Source: Panax quinquefolius
Taxonomy: Eukaryota; Streptophyta; Magnoliopsida; Apiales; Araliaceae
NCBI GenBank assembly: GCA_020205615.1
Contig: JAINUW010000096.1
Location: forward strand, 248,001-312,000
Length of the DNA stretch: 64,000 bases
Direction of reading: 5' to 3'
Below the pieces are notes generated by a model. That model did not search any database, was not told where the DNA came from, and worked only from the letters and a program-made list of their open reading frames with translations. Both the position numbers and the translations under genes were made by a program. Positions 1-10,740 of this stretch are shown one piece after another; position 1 is the first letter of the stretch, and each line of letters starts with the position of its first letter.

Positions 1-135
1 TAGACAATATTTGTATTCAACTCACGCTTTATGTCAGATTGTATTGCATACCTATAAAGAAGTCAGATTTAAATTCATACCATGTAAGTGGCGACCCAAG
101 ATGGGTGACGTATACCTAATTTTGGGGGCGTCACA
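1..135 (+). mobile_element. 3' end of Gypsy family-A LTR (LTR0)
   Basis: This is the terminal part of a long LTR that begins left of the window. It ends with the family-A terminus (TTTTGGGGGCGTCACA) seen at 8669, 14214, 22706, 37468, 52363 and 63844. The sequence on both sides of position 135 matches that around 14214, so this is the first-copy counterpart of the LTR ending there. No PBS follows; the flank is a microsatellite. Confidence 0.85.
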
Positions 136-233
136 ATAACAATAATAACAATAACAATAATAATAATAATAACAATAACAATAACAATAATAATAATAAC
201 AATAATAATAATAATAATAACAATAATAATAAT
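136..233. repeat. AAT/AAC microsatellite
   Basis: Imperfect trinucleotide run of AAT and AAC directly abutting the LTR end. It recurs at 14215-14312 with a different repeat number. The long hydrophobic ORF on its minus strand is a by-product of the repeat. Confidence 0.9.
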
Positions 234-628
234 GTTTTTTAAATGTTGATTTTTAGTACTTCTCATAATTGATTGAGTTGATTATTTTTCCATAATAAAA
301 GATGTTGATTCCATAAATAAAGCTTTCAAATTAATTGGAGCTATCCAATTGATTCAATATTAATGTTGCCCATCTGGAAAATGATTTAATTAATTGAGTC
401 ATTCATTCCATAATTAAACTAGTCATTTAATTAATTCAATTGATTCCATATTAAAGATGCCCATTGATTTAATCTGTTAACATAAACTGAAACTATTCAT
501 TATTTAAAGAATTAGCCTTGCCAAAATATAATACCAAACCCGTGGTGGTGCTCGGGTGGTAAAAGTGGTTTCAAATTTGAATGGAAGGTCTACAGAGATC
601 AAATCAAATAAAGGCGAAATTTTTTGAC
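234..628. other. AT-rich spacer of the tandem unit
   Basis: AT-rich sequence with several TTAATTAATT-type words and no convincing reading frame. It is repeated almost exactly at 14313-14700. Its only recognisable content is a SINE-like head at 539-606. Confidence 0.6.
539..606 (+). mobile_element. SINE-like tRNA-derived head, truncated
   Basis: The segment has a GTGGTGCTCGGGTGGTAAA-type block resembling a Pol III box A and, about 45 bases later, GGTCTACAGAGATCAAAT, which resembles a degenerate box B. Plant tRNA-derived SINEs carry such a pair near their 5' end. No SINE body, poly-A/T tail or target duplication is visible, because an LTR fragment starts shortly after. The copy at 14615-14675 has the same layout. 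The call rests on two short motifs only. Confidence 0.35.
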
Positions 629-1655
629 AGGATATTCCGACGTAATAATAAATACAAAATAATAAAAATGGAACTGTGTCCGGTGTAAAACAATACTGCA
701 TGTGATATTCAAATGAATAATAAATAATATAGAAGAATGTCACCAAGTAAAATGATAGAAAGTTATTCCAATGAATAATAAAAAATGGAATAACAAATGA
801 ATAATAAGATGGAATAGAGAAGAATTCTCAAAGTTATTCATGAATATAAAAGAATAACAGCTTCTAACTTGAATATAAAAAATAACATCCTTACCGTAAA
901 ATAAGAATATTAATCGATAGGGTGAGGATTTTCTTAAAGAAAACTTATACTATGTTATTCGCTTCAAAATTTCTTAAAACTCTAAGGAAATACGCCAAGA
1001 TTATGAAGGAGAATTTTCCGAACTTCCGGTGTGATTTCAATTCTAACTAAGCTTCCTATTTATAGGAAAAGGGAACGATAAGAATTAATCCATTAAGCAG
1101 TTCAGATTTATTTACTTTAATCGACTATCCATGTTTTAAGCAAAATCTTTAAATAAAATATAATATATTCTATTTATATAAAAGATTTTTACTATGCAAA
1201 TACTATGCGGACACTATGCAAACACTATGCATAATAAAATATAATATATTCTATTTATAGAATAACTTTAATAAAGTATTCATTTTATATAAAAGCGGTT
1301 TTCTTACTACGCAAAACACTACGATAATAGAATATAATATATTCTATTTATAGAATAACTTTAATAAAGTATTCATTTTATATAAAAGATGTTTCATTTT
1401 ATTACATTAATAATCTGAATAAAACAAAACTTCTAAATCAATAATAATTGAATCAAATAATGTGAGATACTACGCAAAGAACTATTGTAAGAATAATCGA
1501 ACAAAACCGAGTGACTTCTCACATAAATATCAATAATCAACACCGTGTGCTACTATGCAACAACGCGTTAGACATCGTACTTTTACTAACCGAGTAGTTC
1601 AACAGTATCAACGGTAAAACTTCCGCCGTTATTTTCAATAAAATATTTTTGTCGT
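629..1655 (-). mobile_element. Inverted family-A LTR fragment
   Basis: Read on the minus strand, this is the middle of a family-A LTR: the CGACAAAAATATTTTATT block, the GCATAGTGTT mini-repeats, the TATA-like TATAAATAG, the GGTAAGGGATATTATTC block and the first hairpin units. Both LTR ends are missing. It abuts a plus-strand LTR at 1656, giving an inverted repeat with arms of about 1 kb. Confidence 0.8.
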
Positions 1656-4072
1656 TGTAAAATCCTAGATTTTATGGATAAAGATTTAAATTTCTTGAAA
1701 TATTTTTTTTAATATTATGGTGTGGATTTGATATAATTTTATAGTTGTGGGTAGTATTTATAAATTTTGCAAAGTATACAAGTTGTCATATTATATTCGA
1801 TTGGTCTGGGAATATTCTTTTTATCGAGAAATATCCGCAATTTTTGAGATACAATCATGGTGGATCCCATAACGGAATTATGGCCGGATTGAAAAATGAC
1901 AAAAATATTTTATTGAAAAAATAACGGAGGAAGTTTTTTGATCATTGTTGAACTACCTAGTAGTAAAAGTATGAAGAATACGCTGGCGTTGTTGCATAGA
2001 AAGACACCAGTATTGATTATTGATATTATGTGAGAAGTCACCTCGGTTTGATTCAATTATTGTCAATTAATAATATAAATTATTATAGCGATAATGAAGT
2101 TTTGTTTTATTCAGTATTATTAACGTAATAAAAATGTAAACATCTTTTATATAAAATAGAATACTTTATTAAAGTTATTCTATAAATAGAATATATTATA
2201 TTTGCATAGTGTTGCGATAGATTTTGATAAGTAAAAATCTTTTTATATAAATAGAATATATTATATTTTATTTAAAAGATTTTTCTTTAAATGTGGACCG
2301 TCAGATTAAAGTAAATCGATCTGGACCGTTCATGAGTTAGTTACTATGCATTCCATTTTTTTATAAATAGAAGCTCATTCCTTCATTATTTTCTGACTAA
2401 TTCACTGAACTCTAGAGAGAGAAACTATAGATAGAAAGAAGGAAAAAATTCTGCTACTTAACTACTTCTTTATTTCAGTTCTTCTTTGAAACGGTAAGGG
2501 ATATTATTCTTTTATATTCATAAAAGAGAACTATTGTTATTCCATTTCTTATTATTACATTGGAATAACTCAGATATGCTGAATACCCTATACTTGGTGA
2601 CATTCTTCATTATTCTATCTTTATTATTCTTTTCGAATATCCCATCTCGTGTGTTTTACACCGGATTCGGTTCCATTTTATAATTTCGTCTTTAATATTC
2701 TCGCTTGAATATCCTCGTCTGTCTGCTATACTGTGGGATTCGGTTCCATTTTATTATTCCGTCTTTAATATTCTATCGGAATATCCTATCTCGTAAGCTA
2801 TACGTCGGACTGGTTCCATTTTATTATTCCGTCTTTATTATTCTCATTTTAATATCCTCGCTTTTTGTTATATGCCGATTCGGTTCCATCATTTATTATT
2901 TCGCATTTATTATTCTCATTGGAACATCCTGTTGGTGTGATTTTCACCGAATTCGGTTTCGTTATTATTATTCGTTGGGATAACTTAACTATGCAAGCAC
3001 CGCATGCGTGGTGATATCTTTTGTTATTCCATTCTGTATTATACTCGATTGATTAAAATTTTGACTTCTATACTCCATGAAATTAGTGGACTATCCTCGA
3101 TATTTGCGCTTCATCCAAAGATTTTTCATGGAAATATTCTTTCGAGCATTGTTGAATTTTACTCTACAAAGCAATATCATGTTGAAAATTTGGACGTTAT
3201 TAGTTCTGAATAACTTAATTCTTGAACTTGTTTCATTCAATTCTTATATCATTGTCTTCATCCTCATGTTTATATTTTTTGAAAGTCATCGTGGCACGTA
3301 GAGCATGGATGGACTTGGTATGATTATGACTGAGGATTATTCTTTGTAATCACGACCGTAATGTTATAAATGATGTGGTAAAAGTCCTCATTGGTCTGTA
3401 GTGCATTGATGGACGATTGTTGGCATGATCGTGACTATCGATGAATACACAAATATCCTCGCCCGTAGTGCATGGAATTTGTGGTCGTGGGCCCTAATGA
3501 ATATCCTGGTAGTAGAATGCAGGATGATGTGGATTATTTATTTGTCGAGTCTCAAATGATAAAAGTGATGAAAACTTTTAAATCATAAAAGATAGTAGAT
3601 TCTCTACTTGACTCTTTTAATGGATTGCTTGATCCGTTGCAGATTAAACTTGATGTCTATTGTAGATTTTATCGTTTAACATTGTTGGAGGCTAATGATA
3701 ATTTATTTTGCATTATCTTAGTCATAATATTTCTTCTTCGGGCTAGTTGAGCTCACCTTTCTTTCTTTTCACCGTTCTCTTGGGAGATGAGAACGTAGAA
3801 TGGGACTAATCGGGGAAGCGGAGTGATGGTCCGAGATGGTGTCTTAAGTAGTCCTCACTATTCTATAAAATAGTGTGATAATAAATGTAATGAGGACTCT
3901 ATTTGAGAATGGATATTGTCTAGAAGACAATATTTGTATTTAAACTCACAAAGATATGTTTTGTCAGATTATACACGCATCGTCAGATTATTAGTTTGTA
4001 TTTGAATTTTTGTACCATGTATTTGGCGATTTCAAGATGGGTGATGTATACCTATTTTGGGGGAATGCCACA
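1656..4072 (+). mobile_element. 5' LTR of non-autonomous element X, copy A
   Basis: A 2.4 kb LTR starting TGTAAAATCCTAGATTTTATG and ending GCCACA, followed by a degenerate initiator-Met tRNA primer site (AGTATCAAAGC). A TATA-like TATAAATA lies at 2362-2369, with the AGCTCATTCCTTCATTATTTTC transcription-start region after it. About 2560-2990 is an array of ~70-bp units with the inverted repeat GTTATTCCA/TGGAATAAC. The second copy of this LTR is at 15694-18090, and the matching 3' LTR start is at 22933, which shares the unusual TGTAAAATC start. Confidence 0.85.
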
Positions 4073-4257
4073 ACAGTATCAAAGCTAGTGGATATGATCC
4101 CTAGCTAAGATGTGAGATAAGAACTAGGAGGGAGAGACGAGGAATTCTTCGCTAGTATTTGACCTACCTAAGTTTATGTGGTATTTAATTGGGCTCACGA
4201 GTATAGGGATAATATGTGATATGTTATTTAACCATTGTTTTGTGGCAATGTTTGGAA
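4073..4257 (+). other. Leader of element X with degenerate PBS
   Basis: The leader begins with AGTATCAAAGCT, a decayed form of the TGGTATCAGAGC primer site seen intact at 52366. It continues with GGATATGATCCC and the purine-rich GGAGGGAGAGACG block shared with elements C and D. It ends at the gag-like ATG at 4258. No coding sequence is seen. Confidence 0.65.
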
Positions 4258-4893
4258 ATGGCAGCTGAAAATGTTCATAATGGAGTGAATGCGACCGTTG
4301 AGACACCTTTAATCACTAATCAGGTTAATGCAGTGTCAGCCGAAGAACAAATTAGAGATATCTACGTGGTGAGTGAAGAACTAATAGCTGCACCCGAGCT
4401 AGTTGCAGAGGTAGCAGTTGAGAGTGAGGAAGAAGAGGAAGAAGAGGAATCTGAGGAGAATTGGTTAGAAGAAGCTTATGATCAAAATTTAGAATTTCAA
4501 AATCGTATTCATGAGTTAGAAGAGCAGGCTGAAGAACGGTAGGCGGTCATGGAGCAAAGAGATGTAACAATTCAAAATTGTGTTAACCGATGTGCGATGC
4601 TTGAACAAAAGCACTCTTTGGCAGAGTATAAGATATTAGAGCTAGAATCTGAGAATGCTATGATCAAAGTTCTGATGAAAGAAGAAACAACTGAACGAAG
4701 GAGAATAGATGATGCATGGGTAAAAGCCGCACGACGCGTAGATATCGTAAAAAAAAACGTTCGATCCAATAAAGCCAAAATAGATGAAATGAATTTTGCT
4801 TTTTGGACAGCAATTGGAGAATCCAACATCGAATTTGAAATTACCCCTGCATATAATCTGGTCAACCCCAATTCGATATGGATTGGAGAATAA
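4258..4893 (+). pseudogene. Acidic coiled-coil ORF in the gag position, element X copy A
   Basis: A reading frame of 211 codons interrupted by one in-frame TAG at 4540-4542; the other copy has CAG there. The first ~25 residues resemble the Gag N-terminus of elements C and D (MA.ENV.N pattern, then P.I.NQ.N). After that there is no retroviral-type capsid domain and no CCHC zinc knuckle. Instead comes a glutamate run near residues 57-68, then a long heptad-like coiled coil (residues ~75-165) rich in E, L, K and R. The C-terminus ends in a short tail with aromatic residues. It sits exactly where gag lies, between the PBS and the protease remnant. The function of the substituted part is unknown. 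It may be a structural or partner-binding protein of a non-autonomous element, or a captured host coiled-coil segment. Confidence 0.7.
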
Positions 4894-5007
4894 TGATTCA
4901 AATCATGGATCGTGAAATGAAGAAGCACTTAAGGGTGGAATGTACTTCTATAATAAAGTCAAACCGTAGAGTTTAAGTGAGAGTGTTTGTTGAGAAACCC
5001 GAACGAT

Positions 5008-5316
5008 GTTATTACAGGTAAGTTAATTATAAATTCTTGCGAAATCTATATTTTATTTGATACCAGTTCTACCCACTCTTTTATTTCACCTAGCTAGTTG
5101 TGTTCAATGTTTAAATTTGACTCCGGAGAAGTTAAACTTTGATTTATCTATTGAAACTCTATTGGGAGAAACCTTCGATACCTCCACTGTTTATAAATTT
5201 TGTTTGATTCATATCGATACCCTCACGTTACCTGTCGATCTTATCTCTTTGAAAATACTTGCCTTTGATATAATTTTTGAAAACGATTGGTTAACTACTC
5301 ATCATTTTTTTTCGTA
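5008..5316 (+). pseudogene. Gypsy protease remnant, element X copy A
   Basis: Two frames together encode a retropepsin-like segment. The first has the catalytic-loop neighbourhood LFDTS..HSFISP; the second runs from QCLNLTPEKLNFDLS through the region that normally ends in the flap-to-C-terminal GMDWL..H motif, here END WLTTHH. The active-site triplet reads DTS instead of DTG or DSG. A frame change lies near the TAG following FISPS. The second copy (19027-19336) has the same frame change, so it predates the duplication or is systematic. An active enzyme is not expected. Confidence 0.75.
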
Positions 5317-5619
5317 AGGTTGTTAGCTTTCATACTCCTAACCAACCTGTTATGCGAATTCAAAGTAACCAAACCACTAAAGTCAATCATTGTTATATCA
5401 AGCCATAAGTAAAGAGCCTGATCCATTCATTGTTGACTTTCTCGCGTGGAATGACCAAGCCGGACTTTTTTCAGAAGGCGACATCGTGAACGACGATGAC
5501 AAGTTGATAGGTATCATTGTGAGGTGCTATCCGAGTTAAGGGATAGAAGTCACTGATTGGTATTAATGTGACGTCTTATCCAAGTCTTGGATGAGTCACG
5601 ATTTTGAATGATAATTCTA
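5317..5619 (+). other. Protease-RT linker module
   Basis: Non-coding remnant between protease and pol. It contains TATCAAGCCATAAGT, a GGAATG.ACC.AAGCCGGAC block, a TGTGAGGTGCTATCC block and AGTCAC.GATTGGTAT, then a partial duplication of the last part (GTGACGTCTTATCCAAG). It recurs at 19405-19620 and 58255-58480. A diverged form sits in the leader of element D at 56347-56505. Confidence 0.6.
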
Positions 5620-6166
5620 TCGTTAATAAATTTTTCGACGTATTCTTAAAGACTTTTCGCCTACCCTGAAGCGTGAAATCAATTTTGTATCGAATTTCAA
5701 AGACAAAACCCATTTCTTAAACCTCAAATATTTCTTTACTTAAAACGAACGTATTATGCGCCAAAGACGTTAAATCGAAATTTGTTAAAGGTTACGATCG
5801 TATCATTCAATACCATCGTGGAAAACGAACGTGGTATTTAATGTGTTGAGTAGAAGATCAGACGTTGCTAAGTGGGAATATACAAACCCACGTGAAGATA
5901 ACGAATATATGAATAGAATCGACTTTAATCGATAAAGTTAAAGCCGCCAAGCCACTACACCCTTGAGCTTATGAACACGAAGAAGAAGGTTTAAGAGGCG
6001 TTATTTTAAATAAAGAAGAGTCTTTGAAATCTCAACCCTCGATTTAATTGGCCCATTTAAAATCCTCGATTGAGTAGGAACTGTGGCTTATAGACTCGTT
6101 TTACCGCCAAATATGTTGTGTGTTTATGACGTTTTTAACGTATCGATGTTACGTAAATATGTGGAC
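5620..6166 (+). pseudogene. Internally deleted pol of element X, copy A
   Basis: Pieces of one Gypsy pol gene joined without their middle. At 5620-5735 is the start of pol, resembling VVNEF.DVF..DLPGL, in broken frames. At 5795-5870 is the end of RNase H (a YD.IIQYH.GKTN-like segment and the ..DVLSRRS-like end). At 6055-6163 is the end of the integrase region (VAYRL.LPPN....V.DVF.VSMLRKYV). Reverse transcriptase, most of RNase H and the integrase core are absent. The piece ends TGGAC at 6162-6166, the target site of the LTR that follows. Confidence 0.7.
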
Positions 6167-8669
6167 TGTGAGACCCCAGATTTTATAAATAAAGATTTAA
6201 ATTTCTCGAAATATTTTTTTTTATATTATGGTGTGGATTTAATATAATGTTATATTTGGGGTAATAATTATAAAATTTTCAAAGTACGCAAGTTGTTATA
6301 TAATATTCGATTGGTCTGAGAATATTCTTTTAAAAAGAGAAAATATTCGTGACGACCAAGACAATCATTAGTGGACCATTAACGGAATTATCATTTCGGA
6401 TTCGAGAAAACGACAAAAATACTTTACTTTATTGAAAATAATCGGCAGAAGTTTTCTGAATTAATCTTTGTTGAGCTACTCGGTAGTAAAAATACGAAGA
6501 ATACGCCGTTGTTGTATAAGTAGCACTTTAAGATTGATTATTGATATTTATGTGAGAAGTCACTCGGTTTGATTCCATTATCACAATTAATAATATGAAT
6601 TATTATAGCGATAATGAAGTTTTGTTTTTTTCAGTATTATTAACATAATAAAAATGTAAACATTTTTTATATAAAATGAATACTTTATTAAAGTTATTCT
6701 ATAAATAGAATATATTATATTTTTTTATGCATAGTGTTGATAGTGTTTTGTATAGTACAAGATAGTGTTTTCAGATAGTAAAAATCTTTTTATATAAATA
6801 GAATATATTATATTTTATTTAAAAGATTTTTCTTTAAATATGGACCGTTAGATTAAAGTAAATCGATCTGGACCGTTCATGAGTTAGTTACTATGCATTC
6901 CATTTTCCTATAAATAGAAGCTCATTCCTTCATTATTTTCTTACGAATTCACTGAACTCCAGAGAGAGAAAGTTATAGAGAGAAATAAGAAGAGAAGTCT
7001 GCTAATTTCTTTTCCTATATCCAGTTTCTTTTACGGTAAGGGATATTATTCTTTTGTATTCATGAAGAGAACTTCTGTTATTCCATTCTTATTTATTCTG
7101 TTGGAATAACTTGTATACGTGGCTTATCCTATACTTGGTGAAATCCTTTTGTTATTCCATTCTTTATGATTCTGTTGGAATAACCTGTATACGAGGCATA
7201 CCCTATACATGACCTGTATACGCGGAATACCCTATACATGGTGACATTCTTCTACTATTCTGTCTTTATTATTCTGTTGGAATATCCTATCTATGCTATA
7301 CGCCGGACCTGGTTCCATTTTATTATTCCGTCTTTATTATTCTGTCGGAATATCCTGTCTGTGCTATACGCCGGACCTGGTTCCATTTTATTATTCCGTC
7401 TTTATTATTCTCCGTTTAATATCTCATCTTTGCTATCTGTAGGACTGGTTCCATTTTATTATTTCGTCTTTATTATTACGCGGAATATCCCGTCATGTAT
7501 ATACGCCGGACTCGGGTTCCATCATTTATTATTTCGCATTTATTATTACATTGGAACATCCCGTCAGGTGTGATTTTTACCGACACGTGTTCTCATTATT
7601 ATTATTCTGTTGGAATAACCTCTCTATGCGAAGTACAACATGCATGGTGATATCTTTTGTTATTCCATTCGATATTATACTCAGTTGGTTAAAATTTTGG
7701 CTTCTATACTCCATGAAATTAGAGGAATATCCTTGATATTTGCGCTTCATCCAGTATTTTTCATGGAAATATTCTTCTGAGCATTCTTGAATTTTACTCT
7801 ACAGAGCAGTATCATGTTGACAATTTGGACGTTATGGGTTCTTGGATAAATTAATTCTTGAACTTGTTTTATTGAATTATTATGTCATTGTTATCATCCT
7901 CATGTTATATTACGTTGAAAGTCATCTTTGGCTTACGTGCATGGATGAACTTAGTATGATTATGACCAGGGATCATTCTAAGTATAATCATGACTGTTAT
8001 AAATGATGTGATAAAAGTCTTGAGTGGTTCGTAATGCATTGATGGATAGTTTTTGGTATGATTATGACGTGGATTTTCAGTATAGTCACTTGATTATTGA
8101 TGATTTAATGAAAATCCTCGACCGTGGTGCGGGGATGATTAGATATTGTGGTTTATTTATTGTCGAGTCTCAACGATAAAAATTGATGAAAACCTTTTAA
8201 ATCATAAAAGATAGTAGACTTTATTCTCTACTGACTCTTTTAATGGATTGCTTATTCTCACCGCAGCTTAAACTTGATGTCTATTATATTTTATCGTTTA
8301 ACATTGTTGAAGACTATTGATAATTTATTTCGCATTATCTTAGTTATAATATTTTTATCGAGCTAGTTGAGCTCACCCTTTCTTTTCACCGTTTCTTCTG
8401 TGAAATGAGAATATAAATTGGGACGAAAAGTCGGGAAAAGAGTGATGGTCCGAAGATAAGATTAGTAGTCATCACTATTCTCGTTAAATAGTGTGACAAT
8501 AAGTGTAATGAGGATTCCTTTTGAGTTTGTATAATATCTAGTAGACAATATTTGTATTCAAACTCACGCTTTATGTCGATTGTACACAAAAAGAAGTTGT
8601 ATTTAAATTTGCATCATGTAATGGCGACTCCAAGATGGGGTGACGATACCTAATTTTGGGGGCGCCACA
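6167..8669 (+). mobile_element. Hybrid family-A LTR at the duplication junction (LTR2)
   Basis: A 2.5 kb LTR from TGTGAGACCCCAGATTTTAT to GCGCCACA, with a TATA box at 6909-6916 and a ~70-bp hairpin-unit array at about 7070-7640. Its first 2.1 kb matches the solo LTR at 20187-22706. Its last ~350 bases instead match the LTR at 11471-14214 (for example TTAGTTATAATATTTT, and ATAAGATTAGTAGTCATCAC). The switch falls between about 8287 and 8316. Upstream it interrupts element X pol; downstream it is followed by a PBS and element Y. Confidence 0.8.
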
Positions 8670-8671
8670 GC

Positions 8672-8683
8672 TGGTATCGTAGC
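8672..8683 (+). promoter_or_regulatory. Primer-binding site of element Y
   Basis: TGGTATCGTAGC, two bases after the LTR end, matches the intact TGGTATCAGAGC site of element C except around the CAG. This would prime minus-strand DNA synthesis from initiator methionine tRNA. Confidence 0.7.
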
Positions 8684-9335
8684 TTAGGATATGATCCCGC
8701 TAAGATGCTAGATAAGAACTAGAAGGGAGAGACGGGAATTCTTCGCTTAGTATTTGACCTACATAAGTTTATTTGTTATTTAATTGGCTCACGAGTAGTA
8801 TAGGATAATATTTGATATATTAATTAACCCTTTGCTTCACAATTCCTTTCGTGTAATAAGAGTGTAGCCAGTCGATCTGGGGTAACAATGGAATAGTAAC
8901 TATGGTCATCATTTAGTAGTTATATTTGGTGAATCAACTAGGGTGAAGTAACCCAACGTTGGAAGAGTGTTTTGCCACTATCATACAAGATGTCTAATGA
9001 CATACAACCTCGTGTCATCATAAGATGTGGTTGTGCTCATCCACTTGCTAAGTATATTTACAAGCACTACCTATATGATCTTGGTGTTTATTTGAAGTAT
9101 AATTTCAATTTGAGACAGTGGAGATAATGATAAATCAAGAGAAGACTCACCATTGGGAAGAATATGATAGTAATCTTCTCATTTTTCTTTAGGGTCTATT
9201 GGGTAAACCAAGGATAATTCTATGGCCATATGATATCTATCATAACCTAGAAGCATGGCCTCCCATGTATGGAAGGTTTCTTGAGCACTTCCCAAAGATT
9301 CTAATTTCTAAAAGCAGTTTTTGACTATACATTTA
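8684..9335 (+). other. Unrecognised segment in the gag position of element Y
   Basis: After the usual leader (AAGATGCTAGATAAGAACTAG and so on, to ~8825) comes about 500 bases with no similarity to the gag of elements C or D or to the coiled-coil ORF of X. A short open stretch of roughly 57 codons runs from about 8957 to 9127, including an ATG at 8990 and a segment resembling RCGCAHPLAKYIYKHYLYD. A second coding-like patch (near KPRIILWPYDIYHN) lies at about 9210-9290. I recognise neither. It could be captured host sequence or another element's debris. Confidence 0.4.
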
Positions 9336-10740
9336 TGTAAGGTGTCATTGTGACGCTGCTATCCAAAGTTGGGATGAAAGTCACAGTTGGTATCAATGTA
9401 ACGTATTATCCAAGTCTTGGATAAGAGTAGTAGTTTTGAATGATATTTCTATCATTAATAAATTTTCGACGTATTCTTGAAGATTTCTAGCCTACCCTAG
9501 AGCGTGAAATCAAATTTTGTATCGACCCCAAAGATAAAAACCCATTTATTAAACTCTCAAATATTTCTTCAACTAAAATGAACAGTTTACGTGGTTTATG
9601 ATGAAAGTCATAATAAAAGCATTGGACTAATGAAAATTATGGGTATACGTGGTATTAGTAAGTGTTATGATGAGTTATGTTGGTTAGTTTGTGAAAACAT
9701 GATAGTTTCTTAAAAATCACAAGGAGTTAAAAACCGATTTTGGTGAAAACGAACATGAAATTCAATTGACCAAATCTCTTATTATATTTTGCATTTTGAG
9801 TGTGGTTAAGTCCTAGAGTTAGATCTATGAGTTACCTAACTAATCCAAGTGGAATCAATGAAAAGGTGTTGTAGATTTTCGTGTGTGGGTGATTTTAGCA
9901 AAGGAGTCAAACTTCAAAATGTCCAAAAAGTTGCTGCCACGTTTTTGTAAGGGCTGTTTCGGCCACTTAATTAGTGAGAAAAATTCAGGCCTTTTGGGAC
10001 ATAAAAGTATATGGTATAAAGAACATCGTGTCCAAAAATGAGCTCATTCCGACTTAAAATGAGCAAGTTATGACCATTTCAATATTTAGGTTTTTTGATT
10101 AAAAATGCTATAATCGGAGTTCTATAACTCGATGACCATGAAATTTAAATCGAGGCTCACATTAACATGTGTAAGGTCCGCCAAGATTTGGGAATTTTTG
10201 AGTTAAACTTGAGGTAGCTAATTTTAAGGAATTAATTAGAAATTGATTTTGAAAATAGTAAATGAATTTAAAAAAATTCGAGAAAATATATTTTCATTAT
10301 GGGACTATATTATGCTAAATCTCAGAAAAGAAATATTTTTGGGACTGATTTGGTATTTTCATGAAAATAGTTTAGTTACTTAAACATATGAGTTAAATAT
10401 GTTATGTGAAGTAATAAAGTTGAAAATAGGATTTTATGGCCAGAGAATCCTATATAGAGTATATATCATATATTTTTTGAGGATTTGATGATTAGTGATG
10501 ATATCTTATGAGTGTGGCATTTTGAATGATTAAATGCATTATATGGTAAAGCGTAAACAATTGAGATAAATTGTTTATAAATTTAAGAAGTGATTAAAAT
10601 ATTGTTATAATATTAATGATATTAGATTATGAGATTATTAGTGATTGATAACATGGGGATATTCTTGAACTCGGATAAATTATATTATAAATGTTTAATA
10701 TTTATCCTTTATCTCATTTGATTGATTCTTTATATCATTA
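9336..10740 (+). other. Conserved non-coding internal region of element Y
   Basis: It starts with the protease-RT linker module and pol start, then about 1.15 kb without recognisable coding sequence (CTGTTTCGGCCACTTAA and TGGGACATAAAAGTATATGG blocks). The corresponding region of element D, 58380-59790, follows it throughout. Conservation in two elements inserted elsewhere shows it is a regular part of this non-autonomous family rather than a local insertion. Confidence 0.65.

Noticed and set aside
75..266. 63-codon Ile/Val run on the minus strand
   Set aside because: Translation of the AAT/AAC microsatellite.
4572..4928. 118-codon frame on the minus strand, and 18594-18920
   Set aside because: Antisense of the coiled-coil ORF, lacking any family resemblance.
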